Source: Bordetella genomosp. 5 (lineage in GTDB: Bacteria; Pseudomonadota; Gammaproteobacteria; Burkholderiales; Burkholderiaceae_B). From it: a DNA stretch of 64,000 nucleotides. The stretch covers positions 62,001 to 126,000 of the forward strand of contig NZ_NEVN01000009.1 of NCBI RefSeq assembly GCF_002261475.1, given 5' to 3'. The position numbers and the translations under genes were made by a program. Below, in pieces: positions 43,836-51,866 of this stretch. The notes under the pieces were generated by a model. That model had not been told where the DNA came from and made no database searches. It was given only the letters and a program-made list of their open reading frames with translations. Every line of letters begins with the position of its first letter. Within the stretch, counting starts at the first letter, position 1.

Positions 43836-44345
43836 CTAGCGCCCGACGTTCGCCGCCAGCGCCACGATATCGTCCGCGCATTCGTCGGGCGATAGCCGCG
43901 CGGTGTTGAGCAGCATGTCGGAAAACGGCCGCGCCTGATAACCCTCGTCGTACATCTGCGCCACCCGCGCGCGCTCGGCGTCGGTCAGGACGCGGGCGCC
44001 GCGGTCCGACAGCGCCACCTCCAGGGGTGGCGACAGCGTCACGACGAGCAGGCGCGCGCCCGCCTTGTCGGCCTTTTCGTGCAGGCGCTCGTACAGGGCC
44101 TGGTCCATCGGGTAGCCCACGACCAGCGTGCCCTCGGTCAGCGCGGCGATCGCCGCCTCGATGCGCCGATGCGCGGCCTCCCATTGATCGGCCAGCGGCA
44201 GCGACGGGTCGGCGCCGTGGTCATCGCCGTCGAGCCAGACGGCCTGGGACAGGCGTGCCGCGACCAGCGGGCCCACCGTGGACTTGCCGGCATTCACCGG
44301 ACCATTCAGAAAGATGACGCAGGGCGGGCTGACGGGGAGCGACAT
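43836..44345 (-). CDS. small P-loop kinase-like protein
   Basis: A 169-residue P-loop NTPase resembling small-molecule or shikimate-type kinases. Walker A is GPVNAGKSTVG near residue 13, VWLDGDDHGADP follows as a possible substrate or base Asp region, and TLVVGYPMDQ has the Walker B position. The C-terminal half contains an LSDRGARVLTDAERARVAQM lid-like segment. The substrate is unknown. The start at 44345 avoids a 15-residue extension; 44390 is an alternative. It is not obviously linked to either neighbour. Confidence 0.7.
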   Translation of the reverse strand: MSLPVSPPCVIFLNGPVNAGKSTVGPLVAARLSQAVWLDGDDHGADPSLPLADQWEAAHRRIEAAIAALTEGTLVVGYPMDQALYERLHEKADKAGARLLVVTLSPPLEVALSDRGARVLTDAERARVAQMYDEGYQARPFSDMLLNTARLSPDECADDIVALAANVGR

Positions 44346-44445
44346 GATGGCGACCAGAGTAAATGTCCAGCCGCCATCGTAACGCGCCATTCCCGGCGGC
44401 CGAACCGCGGCGCTCGCCGCACCGCGAATCGGCCCCAGGCGGGAC

Positions 44446-45210
44446 TCAGGCCTGGCGGTAGTACACGCAGACGCGCTGACCGTCGATCTCGTGCACCCGG
44501 ATCGGCAGGCCGTACAGCGTGCTCAGCAGCTCCGGCTCGATGATCGCGTCGGGACCGCCCTGATGCGCCACCCGGCCGTCGCGCATGGCGACGATATGGT
44601 CGGCATACGCGGCCGCGAAATTCAGGTCGTGCAGCACCACCACCACCGACTTGCCCAGCTCGTCGGCCGCCCGGCGCAGAATCCGCATCATCGCGACGGC
44701 ATGCTTCATGTCCAGGCTGTTGAGCGGCTCGTCGAGCAGCACATAGCGGGTGTCCTGGCACAGCACCATCGCCACGAACGCACGCTGCCGCTGGCCGCCC
44801 GACATCTCGTCGAGATACCGCTCGGCCAGGGGCTCGAGCTCCATGTAGGCGATGGCCCGGTCGATGTGGACCTTGTCGTCGGCCGTGAGACGGCCACCGC
44901 TATGCGGAAAGCGCCCGAACGCGACGAGATCGCGCACGGTGAGCCGCAGCGGCAAGTGATTGTCCTGACGCAGAATCGCGAGACGGCGCGCCAGCTCGCG
45001 GCTGTCGGCGCGCGTGACATCGAGCTCGTCGATCCGCACCTGTCCGGCCGACAACGGCAGCAGCCGGCTCACCATCGACAGCAGCGTGGACTTACCCGCA
45101 CCGTTGGGACCGATGATGGCGGTGATGCCGCCCGCCGGCAGGGCCAGCGTCACGTCGTCGACGACGACGGTTTCTTCATAGCGCTTGGTAACGCCTTGGA
45201 CTTCGATCAC
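44446..45210 (-). CDS. iron-siderophore ABC importer, ATP-binding protein
   Basis: A 254-residue FepC/YclP-type ATPase. Walker A GPNGAGKSTLLS (~35), Q-loop ILRQDNHLPL, signature EMSGGQRQRAFVAMVL (~135), Walker B YVLLDEPLNSLD and switch His in VVLHDLNFAAA. The GTG at 45210 is chosen because AGGAGG lies 5-10 nt upstream; it overlaps the upstream permease stop (GTGA), so the genes are translationally coupled. Last gene of a four-gene operon. Confidence 0.9.
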   Translation of the reverse strand: MIEVQGVTKRYEETVVVDDVTLALPAGGITAIIGPNGAGKSTLLSMVSRLLPLSAGQVRIDELDVTRADSRELARRLAILRQDNHLPLRLTVRDLVAFGRFPHSGGRLTADDKVHIDRAIAYMELEPLAERYLDEMSGGQRQRAFVAMVLCQDTRYVLLDEPLNSLDMKHAVAMMRILRRAADELGKSVVVVLHDLNFAAAYADHIVAMRDGRVAHQGGPDAIIEPELLSTLYGLPIRVHEIDGQRVCVYYRQA

Positions 45211-46181
45211 GGGCGCCTCCTGCGCAGGATCAGGGCAAGGAACAACATGCCGCCCACGAACTCGATCACCACGCTGACCGTGGTGTTGAGCGCCAGCACG
45301 CGTTCGAGCACGGTCTGGCCGCCCACCAGAAAAATCACGGCCCACAGCACGGCGGCGGGCACGGTCTGGGCATGGCGGTCCGCGGGCATGGAGTGATACG
45401 CCAGATTGGCGACCAGCAGGCCGAAGAAGGTCACCGGCCCGACCAGCGCGGTCGAGACGGCCACCATCACAGTCACCGCCGCCAGCGTGGCCAGCAGCGT
45501 GCGGCGATAGTCTACCCCCAGATTGACGGCGAGCTCGCGGCCCAGCGCCACCACGTCGTACCGGCGGCCCATGCGCCAGAGCACCAGCGTGGCCAGCAGC
45601 GCCGCGCCGCCCGCCAGCGGCAGCAGTCCCGTGCGCACGCTGTTGAAGCTGGCGAACATCCGGTCCTGCAATACGAGAAATTCATTGGGGTCGATCAGGC
45701 GCACGACGAAGCTCGACAGACTGCGGAACAGCAGGCCGAAAATGATGCCGACCAGCATCATCAGATGCAGGCTGTGCGCCCCGCCCGTGAAGAGCCAGCG
45801 AAACAGCAGGCAGGCAAAGCCCGTCATGGCGGCCACCTCGAGCAGGAACTGCCACAGCGGCTCCTGCGTGGCGACGGCGGACAGGCCGAAGCTGAACACC
45901 ACCACGGCCTGGATCAGCACATACAGGGCGTCGAAGCCCATAATGGCGGGCGTGAGAATGCGATTGTGCGTGATGGTCTGGAACAGCACCGAAGACACCG
46001 CCACGCAATACGCCACGAGCAACATGGCCAGCAGCTTGCCGCCCCGAAACGCCAGCACGAAGGACCACTGCCCGGCCGCGCCCCACGTCATGTAGGCGAT
46101 GCAGCACAGGGCCGCCAGCACGCCCAGCAGCGCGAGGCGCGCGCCGGCGCTCAACGGAATGCGTCGTTCCAGGCTAGGCAA
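45207..46181 (-). CDS. iron-siderophore ABC importer, permease 2 (FecCD family)
   Basis: A 324-residue inner-membrane permease with ~9-10 hydrophobic segments. The FecCD-family block GRELAVNLGVDYRRTLL (cytoplasmic coupling helix) and TALVGPVTFFGLLVANLAYH are visible. There is no ATG; TTG 46181 is used because GGAGAGG stands 5 nt upstream and the start overlaps the preceding permease gene by 8 bp. Relatives are FatC/CeuC/YclO-type subunits. Confidence 0.86.
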   Translation of the reverse strand: MPSLERRIPLSAGARLALLGVLAALCCIAYMTWGAAGQWSFVLAFRGGKLLAMLLVAYCVAVSSVLFQTITHNRILTPAIMGFDALYVLIQAVVVFSFGLSAVATQEPLWQFLLEVAAMTGFACLLFRWLFTGGAHSLHLMMLVGIIFGLLFRSLSSFVVRLIDPNEFLVLQDRMFASFNSVRTGLLPLAGGAALLATLVLWRMGRRYDVVALGRELAVNLGVDYRRTLLATLAAVTVMVAVSTALVGPVTFFGLLVANLAYHSMPADRHAQTVPAAVLWAVIFLVGGQTVLERVLALNTTVSVVIEFVGGMLFLALILRRRRP

Positions 46182-47190
46182 GACGGCCTCTCCGGCGCAG
46201 CAGCAGCCACAGGAACAGCGCGCTGCCGATCACGCCGACCACCGTGCCGATCGGCACCTCGTACGGGTACAGCAGCAGCCGGCCCAGGATGTCGCAGGCA
46301 AGCACGAACACCCCGCCCAGCAGGGCCACCCACGGTATGGCGCGCCGCATGTTGTCGCCGAACATGAGGCTCACCGCGTTCGGCACGATCAGCCCCAGAA
46401 ACGGAATGCTGCCCGCGGTCACCACGACGACCGCGGAAACGGCTGACACGATCAACATGCCGATGAACGTCAGGCGCGCGTGATTCACACCCAGACTCGA
46501 AGCGAAGTCCTTGCCCATGCCGGCCAGCGTGAAGCGGTCGGCGGCGATGTAGGCAATGAGGGTCAGCGCCAGCCCGATCCACAGCAATTCATACCGGCCG
46601 CGCAGCACCCCGGAGAAATCCCCCGTAGTCCAGGCATGCAGCGACTGCAGCAGATCGTGGCGAAACGCGATGTAGGTGGTGGCGGCGTGAATCACGCCGC
46701 CCAGGATCAGGCCGACCAGCGGGACCAGGAACGGCGAGCGCAGCGGCACGCGCCGCAGCAAGGCCAGGAACAGCAGGCTGCCCAACAGGCCGCTCACCGT
46801 GGCGGCGGCCATCTTGCCGAACACCGGCGCCTGCGGCGCCAGCAAGGTGACACAGAGAATCCCGAACGTGGCCGACTCGATCGTGCCCGCCGTCGACGGC
46901 TCGACGAAGCGGTTGCGCAGCAACATCTGCATGATGAGGCCCGCGACGGCCAGCGACATGCCCGCGAGCAACAGCGCCAGCGTGCGCGGCACGCGGCTCA
47001 CCCATAGCAGTTGCCAGGCGCGTTCGGCCTGCGGGCCGCCCAGCAGGTCGGCAAAGGAAAACTGCCCGGCGCCCAACGACAGACTGGCCAGGCAGAGCCC
47101 GGCCAGCAGCAGTGCCATGGCCACGAGCCCGGCGGGTCCGCCGAGCCAGGCCATGCGGCCTCTGGCCGGAGTCAAGGGCAACGCGGGCAC
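46174..47190 (-). CDS. iron-siderophore ABC importer, permease 1 (FecCD family)
   Basis: A 338-residue permease with ~9-10 membrane helices. LLWVSRVPRTLALLLAGMSL followed by GLIMQMLLRNRFVEPSTAG is the hallmark of the FecCD family, with AGSIPFLGLIVPNAVSLMFG near the C-terminal half. The start is GTG 47190 with GAGG just upstream; the ATG at 47154 is an alternative. It begins 10 bp after the binding-protein stop. Confidence 0.88.
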   Translation of the reverse strand: MPALPLTPARGRMAWLGGPAGLVAMALLLAGLCLASLSLGAGQFSFADLLGGPQAERAWQLLWVSRVPRTLALLLAGMSLAVAGLIMQMLLRNRFVEPSTAGTIESATFGILCVTLLAPQAPVFGKMAAATVSGLLGSLLFLALLRRVPLRSPFLVPLVGLILGGVIHAATTYIAFRHDLLQSLHAWTTGDFSGVLRGRYELLWIGLALTLIAYIAADRFTLAGMGKDFASSLGVNHARLTFIGMLIVSAVSAVVVVTAGSIPFLGLIVPNAVSLMFGDNMRRAIPWVALLGGVFVLACDILGRLLLYPYEVPIGTVVGVIGSALFLWLLLRRRGRLA

Positions 47191-47200
47191 GGCCTCGTGC

Positions 47201-48142
47201 TCACTTGGCGCCGCCGATCGCCTTGGCGACTTCGTCCACGCTCTCCTGCAACGCGGTCAGGCCGGCCGCGCCGAGCGAGTACCAGTTGCCGGCGTTCAGA
47301 TAGACCACGTGTTCCTTCTTCCAGGCCGTCGTCCCGCGCACCAGCTCATTGTCGAGCAACTGGCGCGCGGCCGTGCCCTCGCGGCCGATGGCGGCATCGC
47401 GGTCGATCACGAACAGCCAGTCGGGATTCGTCTGGGCGATGAACTCGAACGACACGGCCTGACCGTGGTTTGACTGCTTCAGATCGGCAACGGCCGGCTT
47501 GATGCCGAAGGCGTCGTGGATCACGCCGAAACGCGAACCCGGACCGTAGGCGCTCATCTTGCCGCCGGTGGTGAGCACGATCAGCCCGGTGCCCGCGTGC
47601 GCGCCTTTTGCCTTCAGCGCGGCGATCGAGGTGCGGAGCTTGGCGAGCTTGGCATCGGCTTCGGCCTGCTTGCCGTAGATGCTGGCCACGAGCTTGGCGT
47701 TGCGTTCGACGCTGGCGACCAGGTCGCCCGGCGTGACGGTGAGATCCACGGTGGGCGCCATCTTCGACAGATCACCGAACTTCGGCGCCGAGCGGCCGGC
47801 CACAAAAATCAGTTGCGGCTTCAGGCGGTTGATCTCTTCGTAGTCGGGCTCGAACATCGAACCCACCTTGGCATAGTGCTTCTTGCCGTACTCCGCCAGA
47901 TGCGCGGGCCAATTGACCGCAGCGGGTACGCCGGCCGCGGTCACGCCCAGCGTATGCAGGGTGTCGAGCACGGCCAGGTCCATCACCACGGTGCGGGCGG
48001 GCTGCGCAGGCACGACACGGGTGCCCTGTGCATCGGTGATCTGGACCTGGGATTGGGCGTGGACGGCCAGCGGGGCCAGCGCCAGCGTGAGGGCGGCGCC
48101 GCAGGCGGCGGCCCAGGAGGGCAGTGCGGAGTGAGGGTTCAT
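47201..48142 (-). CDS. iron-siderophore periplasmic binding protein
   Basis: A 313-residue substrate-binding protein with a signal peptide ending near AVHAQSQ. The class III binding-protein features are seen in PARTVVMDLAVLDTLHTLGV, YEEINRLKPQLIFVAGRSAP and the C-terminal NPDWLFVIDRDAAIGREG. Gene order (binding protein, two permeases, ATPase) and sequence style resemble the FatB/CeuE/YclQ group, which binds catecholate or petrobactin-type siderophores; the exact ligand is inference. A possible Fur box lies 75 bp upstream. First gene of the operon. Confidence 0.88.
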   Translation of the reverse strand: MNPHSALPSWAAACGAALTLALAPLAVHAQSQVQITDAQGTRVVPAQPARTVVMDLAVLDTLHTLGVTAAGVPAAVNWPAHLAEYGKKHYAKVGSMFEPDYEEINRLKPQLIFVAGRSAPKFGDLSKMAPTVDLTVTPGDLVASVERNAKLVASIYGKQAEADAKLAKLRTSIAALKAKGAHAGTGLIVLTTGGKMSAYGPGSRFGVIHDAFGIKPAVADLKQSNHGQAVSFEFIAQTNPDWLFVIDRDAAIGREGTAARQLLDNELVRGTTAWKKEHVVYLNAGNWYSLGAAGLTALQESVDEVAKAIGGAK

Positions 48143-48620
48143 GAGGGATCCTGGCTCGCGCCCGGGCGGGGGCGCGCGCTGGCGCATCCCGGCTGAGCGC
48201 CTCGCGTTCAAACAAGAATGATATTCAATCCTATCATGCGTCAGGCGTGCCCTTGCCGACCGAAGCCGGGTGCGTGGCGCGCGACGCGTGACGTTGCCGG
48301 ATGATAACGACAATAGGAACCAATCCGCTGCGCGCCGCCCCTGAGTCCGGACCAGGATGGTGGCGCCGCAAAGGGATACGGTGATCGCGCAAAGGAAGCC
48401 CACCCGGGAGCGCCGCCGGAAGGCTCCGCCCATGCCGCCCAGGTCGCACCGACGTGGTGCAGCGGCGAGGCATCTGCGGCACGCGAACGCGGCATGTTGG
48501 CCGAAGATCGCGCGAAATTAGTTGCGCGCGCAAATTCCCGCAAACGTGAGAATGATTTTGTAACCCCAGCCGCGAGGCCCGCTACGTAAGATTCGCCTCC
48601 CGTCACTGCTGCACCGTCTC
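48143..48620. other. divergent intergenic region, no gene seen
   Basis: 478 bp between the siderophore operon and the secreted hypothetical. Apart from the possible Fur box at 48217-48235 and an AT-rich patch (GAGAATGATTTTGTAACC near 48547) that could hold the promoter of the gene at 48621, I see no coding frame of convincing character. Confidence 0.6.
48217..48235. promoter_or_regulatory. possible Fur box before the siderophore operon
   Basis: AATGATATTCAATCCTATC, a 19-bp AT-rich island in GC-rich DNA, 75 bp before the binding-protein start. It matches the Fur consensus (GATAATGATAATCATTATC) at about 10 of 19 positions, so it is suggestive only. Confidence 0.5.
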
Positions 48621-49052
48621 ATGTCTTTGCAACGCATCGCAAGCCATCTGATTCTGAGTCTGTCGTTTCTGCTGCTGCTCGTGCCCGCGCTGGCGCCGGC
48701 GCAGGACAACGCCAACAGCGCGATGCCGCGCGTGACGCAGAAAGCGCTGGTCTTCAGCGCCGGTTCGCAGGGCGGCGAAGTGGGTGTGATCGTGCTGCGT
48801 CAGCGGCCGCGCGAACCCGAAGCCGTGATCATGCCGATGGGCGTGGACCATCCGCTCGATCATGCCTCGCTGATCGCGGACATCACGACCAGTGCGCACG
48901 ACACGCGCTACGTCATCGATCACGAGGGCCAGCCGCACACGCTGCTGGTGATCACCGGCGACACCGCCGAACTGCGCATGCCGGGCGCCGACAAGCCCCT
49001 CACGCTGCGCTACGCCGCCGAGCTCTCGCAACGGATGTCGCAGCAGCTCTGA
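48621..49052 (+). CDS. secreted hypothetical protein
   Basis: A 143-residue precursor with a clear signal peptide (residues 1-27, ending APAQ), followed by ~115 polar residues rich in beta-strand pattern (KALVFSAGSQGGEVGVIVLR, TLLVITGDTAELRM). I recognise no family. It is not conspicuously linked to the lipoprotein gene, which starts 136 bp downstream on the same strand. Confidence 0.65.
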   Translation: MSLQRIASHLILSLSFLLLLVPALAPAQDNANSAMPRVTQKALVFSAGSQGGEVGVIVLRQRPREPEAVIMPMGVDHPLDHASLIADITTSAHDTRYVIDHEGQPHTLLVITGDTAELRMPGADKPLTLRYAAELSQRMSQQL

Positions 49053-49188
49053 GCGCCGCCGCCCGGGCTCGCTGCGCACCGGCCACAACACACCGACACG
49101 ACGCGTGCGCCCTGCACACGCCCTCTCCCCCTTTTACCCCCGCGCGGTGCCGCCGCGCATTTTTACCCTGAACCGAAAGGATCCATCG

Positions 49189-50157
49189 ATGTCTCCCAAA
49201 TACGCATCGCGCATGCTGGCCGCCATGGTCTGCGCATTGGCACTGAGCGCATGCAGTGACGAAGCGAAGAAGCCCGAAGCCCCCAAGGTGTCGGCGAGCC
49301 AGGCCGAGATCATGAAGTACAACGAGTACGTGAACGCGGCCAATCGCGCCGGCGACACCTACGAGCGCGCGCTGGAAAAGTGGGAAAACGACCTGGCGCC
49401 GAAGTTCGCCGGCACCAAGCCGCTGAAGGACATGTACGTCAACGACGGCTCGCCGCACGCGACGCCGCAGATCAAGGAATCGCTGGACAAGGCGCTGGCC
49501 ATGAAGCCCGCCATGGACGACCTCGATCCGCTCGCGCGCGCCTACAGCGAAGCCCTGGGCAAGTTCCTGCCGGTCAGCACCGACATGAACAACTACATCA
49601 GCGCCAAGACCTACGTGAGCGACAAGGGCGCGCACGGCAAGGAAATCCAGGCCGCCTATGGCGATAACCTGAAGGCCGTGGTCACCACGCAGGCCGCGTT
49701 CTTCGGCGGCATCGAAGTGAAGGATCGTGCCCGCACCAAGGCCGAATTCGAGAACGCCAAGAAGGACACCACGGAATACTTCCGCGCCGGCCTGATCTAT
49801 CACAGCAAGGAAAGCATCAACATGGCCGACGGCCTGTTCGAAGGCACCGGCCTGGGCGATCAGCTCGATCCGTTCTCGAAGTCGCTCGACGAAGTGAACA
49901 AGATGGCCGTGGCCTACGAAGGCAAGCTGCGCGAAGGGAACCAGAAGGGTTGCCCGAGCCTGATGTCGAACGTGAACTCGTACCTCTCCGCCGGCCGCAC
50001 CGCGATCGAGCACACCACGGGTGGCCGTTACGACGAAGAGGCCAAGCGCACCGGCATCCACGCCCGCGTCATCACGCGCTCGATCGAGACCGACGCCAAC
50101 AACCTGCGCCGCACCTACAACAGCCTGGTCGGCGCACTGAACCGCAATAGCTGCTAA
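49189..50157 (+). CDS. DUF3829-like lipoprotein
   Basis: A 322-residue predicted lipoprotein. The signal sequence ends in the lipobox LALSAC, giving lipidated Cys, followed by Ser-Asp. The mature part is largely helical with charged heptads (YNEYVNAANRAGDTYERALE, KMAVAYEGKLREGNQKG), consistent with the DUF3829 family of unknown function. A GAAAGG lies upstream of ATG 49189. A strong terminator follows 87 bp after the stop. Confidence 0.82.
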   Translation: MSPKYASRMLAAMVCALALSACSDEAKKPEAPKVSASQAEIMKYNEYVNAANRAGDTYERALEKWENDLAPKFAGTKPLKDMYVNDGSPHATPQIKESLDKALAMKPAMDDLDPLARAYSEALGKFLPVSTDMNNYISAKTYVSDKGAHGKEIQAAYGDNLKAVVTTQAAFFGGIEVKDRARTKAEFENAKKDTTEYFRAGLIYHSKESINMADGLFEGTGLGDQLDPFSKSLDEVNKMAVAYEGKLREGNQKGCPSLMSNVNSYLSAGRTAIEHTTGGRYDEEAKRTGIHARVITRSIETDANNLRRTYNSLVGALNRNSC

Positions 50158-50187
50158 TCAAGCACACGCGCGGCCGCAGTTCGCGCC

Positions 50188-50201
50188 GCTAGCCGCGCGC
50201 C
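50188..50201. repeat. single copy of the 14-bp GC-rich unit
   Basis: GCTAGCCGCGCGCC, identical to the first units of the tandem repeat at 31843-31898, with partial units on both sides. Confidence 0.6.
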
Positions 50202-50244
50202 GCACGTTATTTCTATCGCGTCGATTCCAGCACGCGTATGCATC

Positions 50245-50277
50245 GGGGCCCCTCGTCGAGGGGCCCCATTTTTTTTA
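50245..50277 (+). terminator. strong Rho-independent terminator after the lipoprotein gene
   Basis: 10-bp perfect stem GGGGCCCCTC / GAGGGGCCCC (50245-50254, 50258-50267), 3-nt loop, then A followed by eight T residues. Confidence 0.95.
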
Positions 50278-50564
50278 CTTCGCCATGACGCCGGCACCGC
50301 GTACCGTGCCGATCCCCGCAGCTGCGAGATGCCGGTCTCCCGTCGCAAAAGATGCCTTCGGAGCCCGCCTGTGCGGAGCACAAATGAAAACCCCGGCTCA
50401 GGGCCGGGGTGAAATTTTTAGGTCTCACGTGAAGGGTCGTAGGCTTGCGCCCATTGGAACTCTTCACCAACCTTGGAAGTAGTGTAGGGGCGGCAAGCTG
50501 CGCGTGTCAAACCGTCGCGTTCTGCTCTCGTGCACGGACCGATCATGAGTCACAAGGGCGAAAA
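50278..50564. other. gene-free stretch with a second hairpin
   Basis: About 290 bp between the terminator and the Abi-like gene. A hairpin ACCCCGGC (50390-50397) / GCCGGGGT (50403-50410) followed by GAAATTTTTA could terminate a short transcript. No open frame looks real. A small RNA between the two hairpins is conceivable but unsupported. Confidence 0.45.
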
Positions 50565-51470
50565 ATGCCAAGAACGCTACAGTACCGTCCGACCCTCATC
50601 GACCAGCTCATCAGCAACGAGCGGATCAACAGCTACCAGAGCGTCTTTCACCCTGCCAACGACATCGAACTGATGGGCGTGTACCTCTGGAATGCCCACG
50701 TGAGCGGTGCGATCTATCCCCTCATCGGCGCGGCCGAGATCACCCTGCGCAATGCCATCGATCGGGCGCTGCGTGCGCACCTGGGAAACTTCTGGTGGTC
50801 GGGCGCTAAGCTTCGGTACCGCTCCTTTGTCCGAGGCACGCCCCCACCTCATCCTGTCCAGGCGGTACGCGACAATTTTGCCGGGGCCACCCGGAAATTC
50901 GTGGCCGAACAGCGCAACCGATATGGCGTCACCGGCCACGTCGCGTTAAACCACCACGGCGTAATGGCCAAGACCGAGTTCTCGACCTGGGGGTTCCTGC
51001 TCGACCCTGAGTTCATGGGCAATGGTCTGATCTGGCCCAGTCGTCTAGGTACCGTCTTCGCCGGCCCCTGGCCGAGTTCGCACGCCGCCACCACGCTCAA
51101 TCATGTCCACGACCTGGTCTCGACCATACGCGACTTTCGCAACAGGTTGTTCCATCACGAGCCCGCGTGGAAACGGTTCGGCGTAGTGACGGAGGCGGAT
51201 GCGCTCACGCACCTGCTGGAAAAGATCGGGAAGATTGAGAGCTTGATGGCGTTGATTCATCCGGAGAACCTTCGCTTGCTCGAAAAGAACGGCCTTCTCC
51301 ACACGGCTCGGCGCGCATGCGCGTCGCACGAGATCAGGCGCTTCCAGCATCTGACACAAACCTACAAGGTGAACTCTCTCGGGAAGCTTCAGACGCTCGT
51401 GGACCGATGTGGATCGGAAGACAGTGTGCTGGCAGCGAAAATTTACATGGGAGGCAGCGCCGATTCCTAA
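50565..51470 (+). CDS. Abi-family HEPN-type protein, possible abortive infection factor
   Basis: A 301-residue protein of the Abi/AbiD-F-like group. The signature is the HEPN RNase motif R-x4-H in DFRNRLFHHEP (Arg192, His197), with the upstream helix AAEITLRNAIDRALRAHLG (~56-74). Members act in abortive infection or RNA cleavage during phage attack; the role here is inference from the motif. Composition is less GC-rich than neighbours, and it stands alone between two terminators beside tRNA-Ser, as a small acquired defence cargo would. ATG 50565 is preceded by AAGGGC. Confidence 0.78.
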   Translation: MPRTLQYRPTLIDQLISNERINSYQSVFHPANDIELMGVYLWNAHVSGAIYPLIGAAEITLRNAIDRALRAHLGNFWWSGAKLRYRSFVRGTPPPHPVQAVRDNFAGATRKFVAEQRNRYGVTGHVALNHHGVMAKTEFSTWGFLLDPEFMGNGLIWPSRLGTVFAGPWPSSHAATTLNHVHDLVSTIRDFRNRLFHHEPAWKRFGVVTEADALTHLLEKIGKIESLMALIHPENLRLLEKNGLLHTARRACASHEIRRFQHLTQTYKVNSLGKLQTLVDRCGSEDSVLAAKIYMGGSADS

Positions 51471-51573
51471 TGACTCCCGATTAACGCGATGCGCAGAGGA
51501 CTGAGTGGGCAGTTTCAGGGCTATGGCACAGGGTTCATCTCGAAGCTACAGGGCCTGTTTGGTGGACCCATGA

Positions 51574-51607
51574 AAAAACCCGCAACGCTTGCGCGTTGCG
51601 GGTTTTT
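51574..51607 (-). terminator. bidirectional terminator between the Abi-like gene and tRNA-Ser
   Basis: Perfect 15-bp stem AAAAACCCGCAACGC (51574-51588) / GCGTTGCGGGTTTTT (51593-51607), 4-nt loop. A and T runs on both sides allow action on either strand; it ends the tRNA-Ser transcript on the minus strand. Confidence 0.93.
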
Positions 51608-51645
51608 AACTTCGGTGTCTGTCGCCAGGCACCGAAGCGGTGTCT

Positions 51646-51738
51646 TGGCGGAGACGGAGGGATTCGAACCCTCGATGCAGTTTTTAGCCACATGCTCCCT
51701 TAGCAGGGGAGTACCTTCAACCTCTCGGCCACGTCTCC
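51646..51738 (-). tRNA. tRNA-Ser (anticodon GCT)
   Basis: A 93-nt gene with encoded CCA. Acceptor GGAGACG pairs with CGTCTCC; anticodon loop CTGCTAA on a CTCCC/GGGAG stem, a long variable arm typical of serine tRNAs (GCATGTGGCTAAAAACTGC) and a T-arm with GGTTCGAATCC. Confidence 0.96.
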
Positions 51739-51799
51739 GAAGAATCCAGGATTCTACACTAATTTTTTCGCGTTTCGCTTGAGCCCAGGGCTCGCGCCG

Positions 51800-51851
51800 C
51801 AAAAAAAGTGAGAATCCGGACCGGAAGCCATGCACGCGTCATGTCTTCCGG
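51800..51851 (-). terminator. imperfect hairpin after lysC
   Basis: On the minus strand a 12-bp stem with one mismatch (arms 51840-51851 and 51821-51832, 7-nt loop) is followed after ~13 nt by CTTTTTTTG. The distance to the T-run is long for a standard terminator. Confidence 0.5.
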
Positions 51852-51866
51852 AATCGGACCGGTGCG

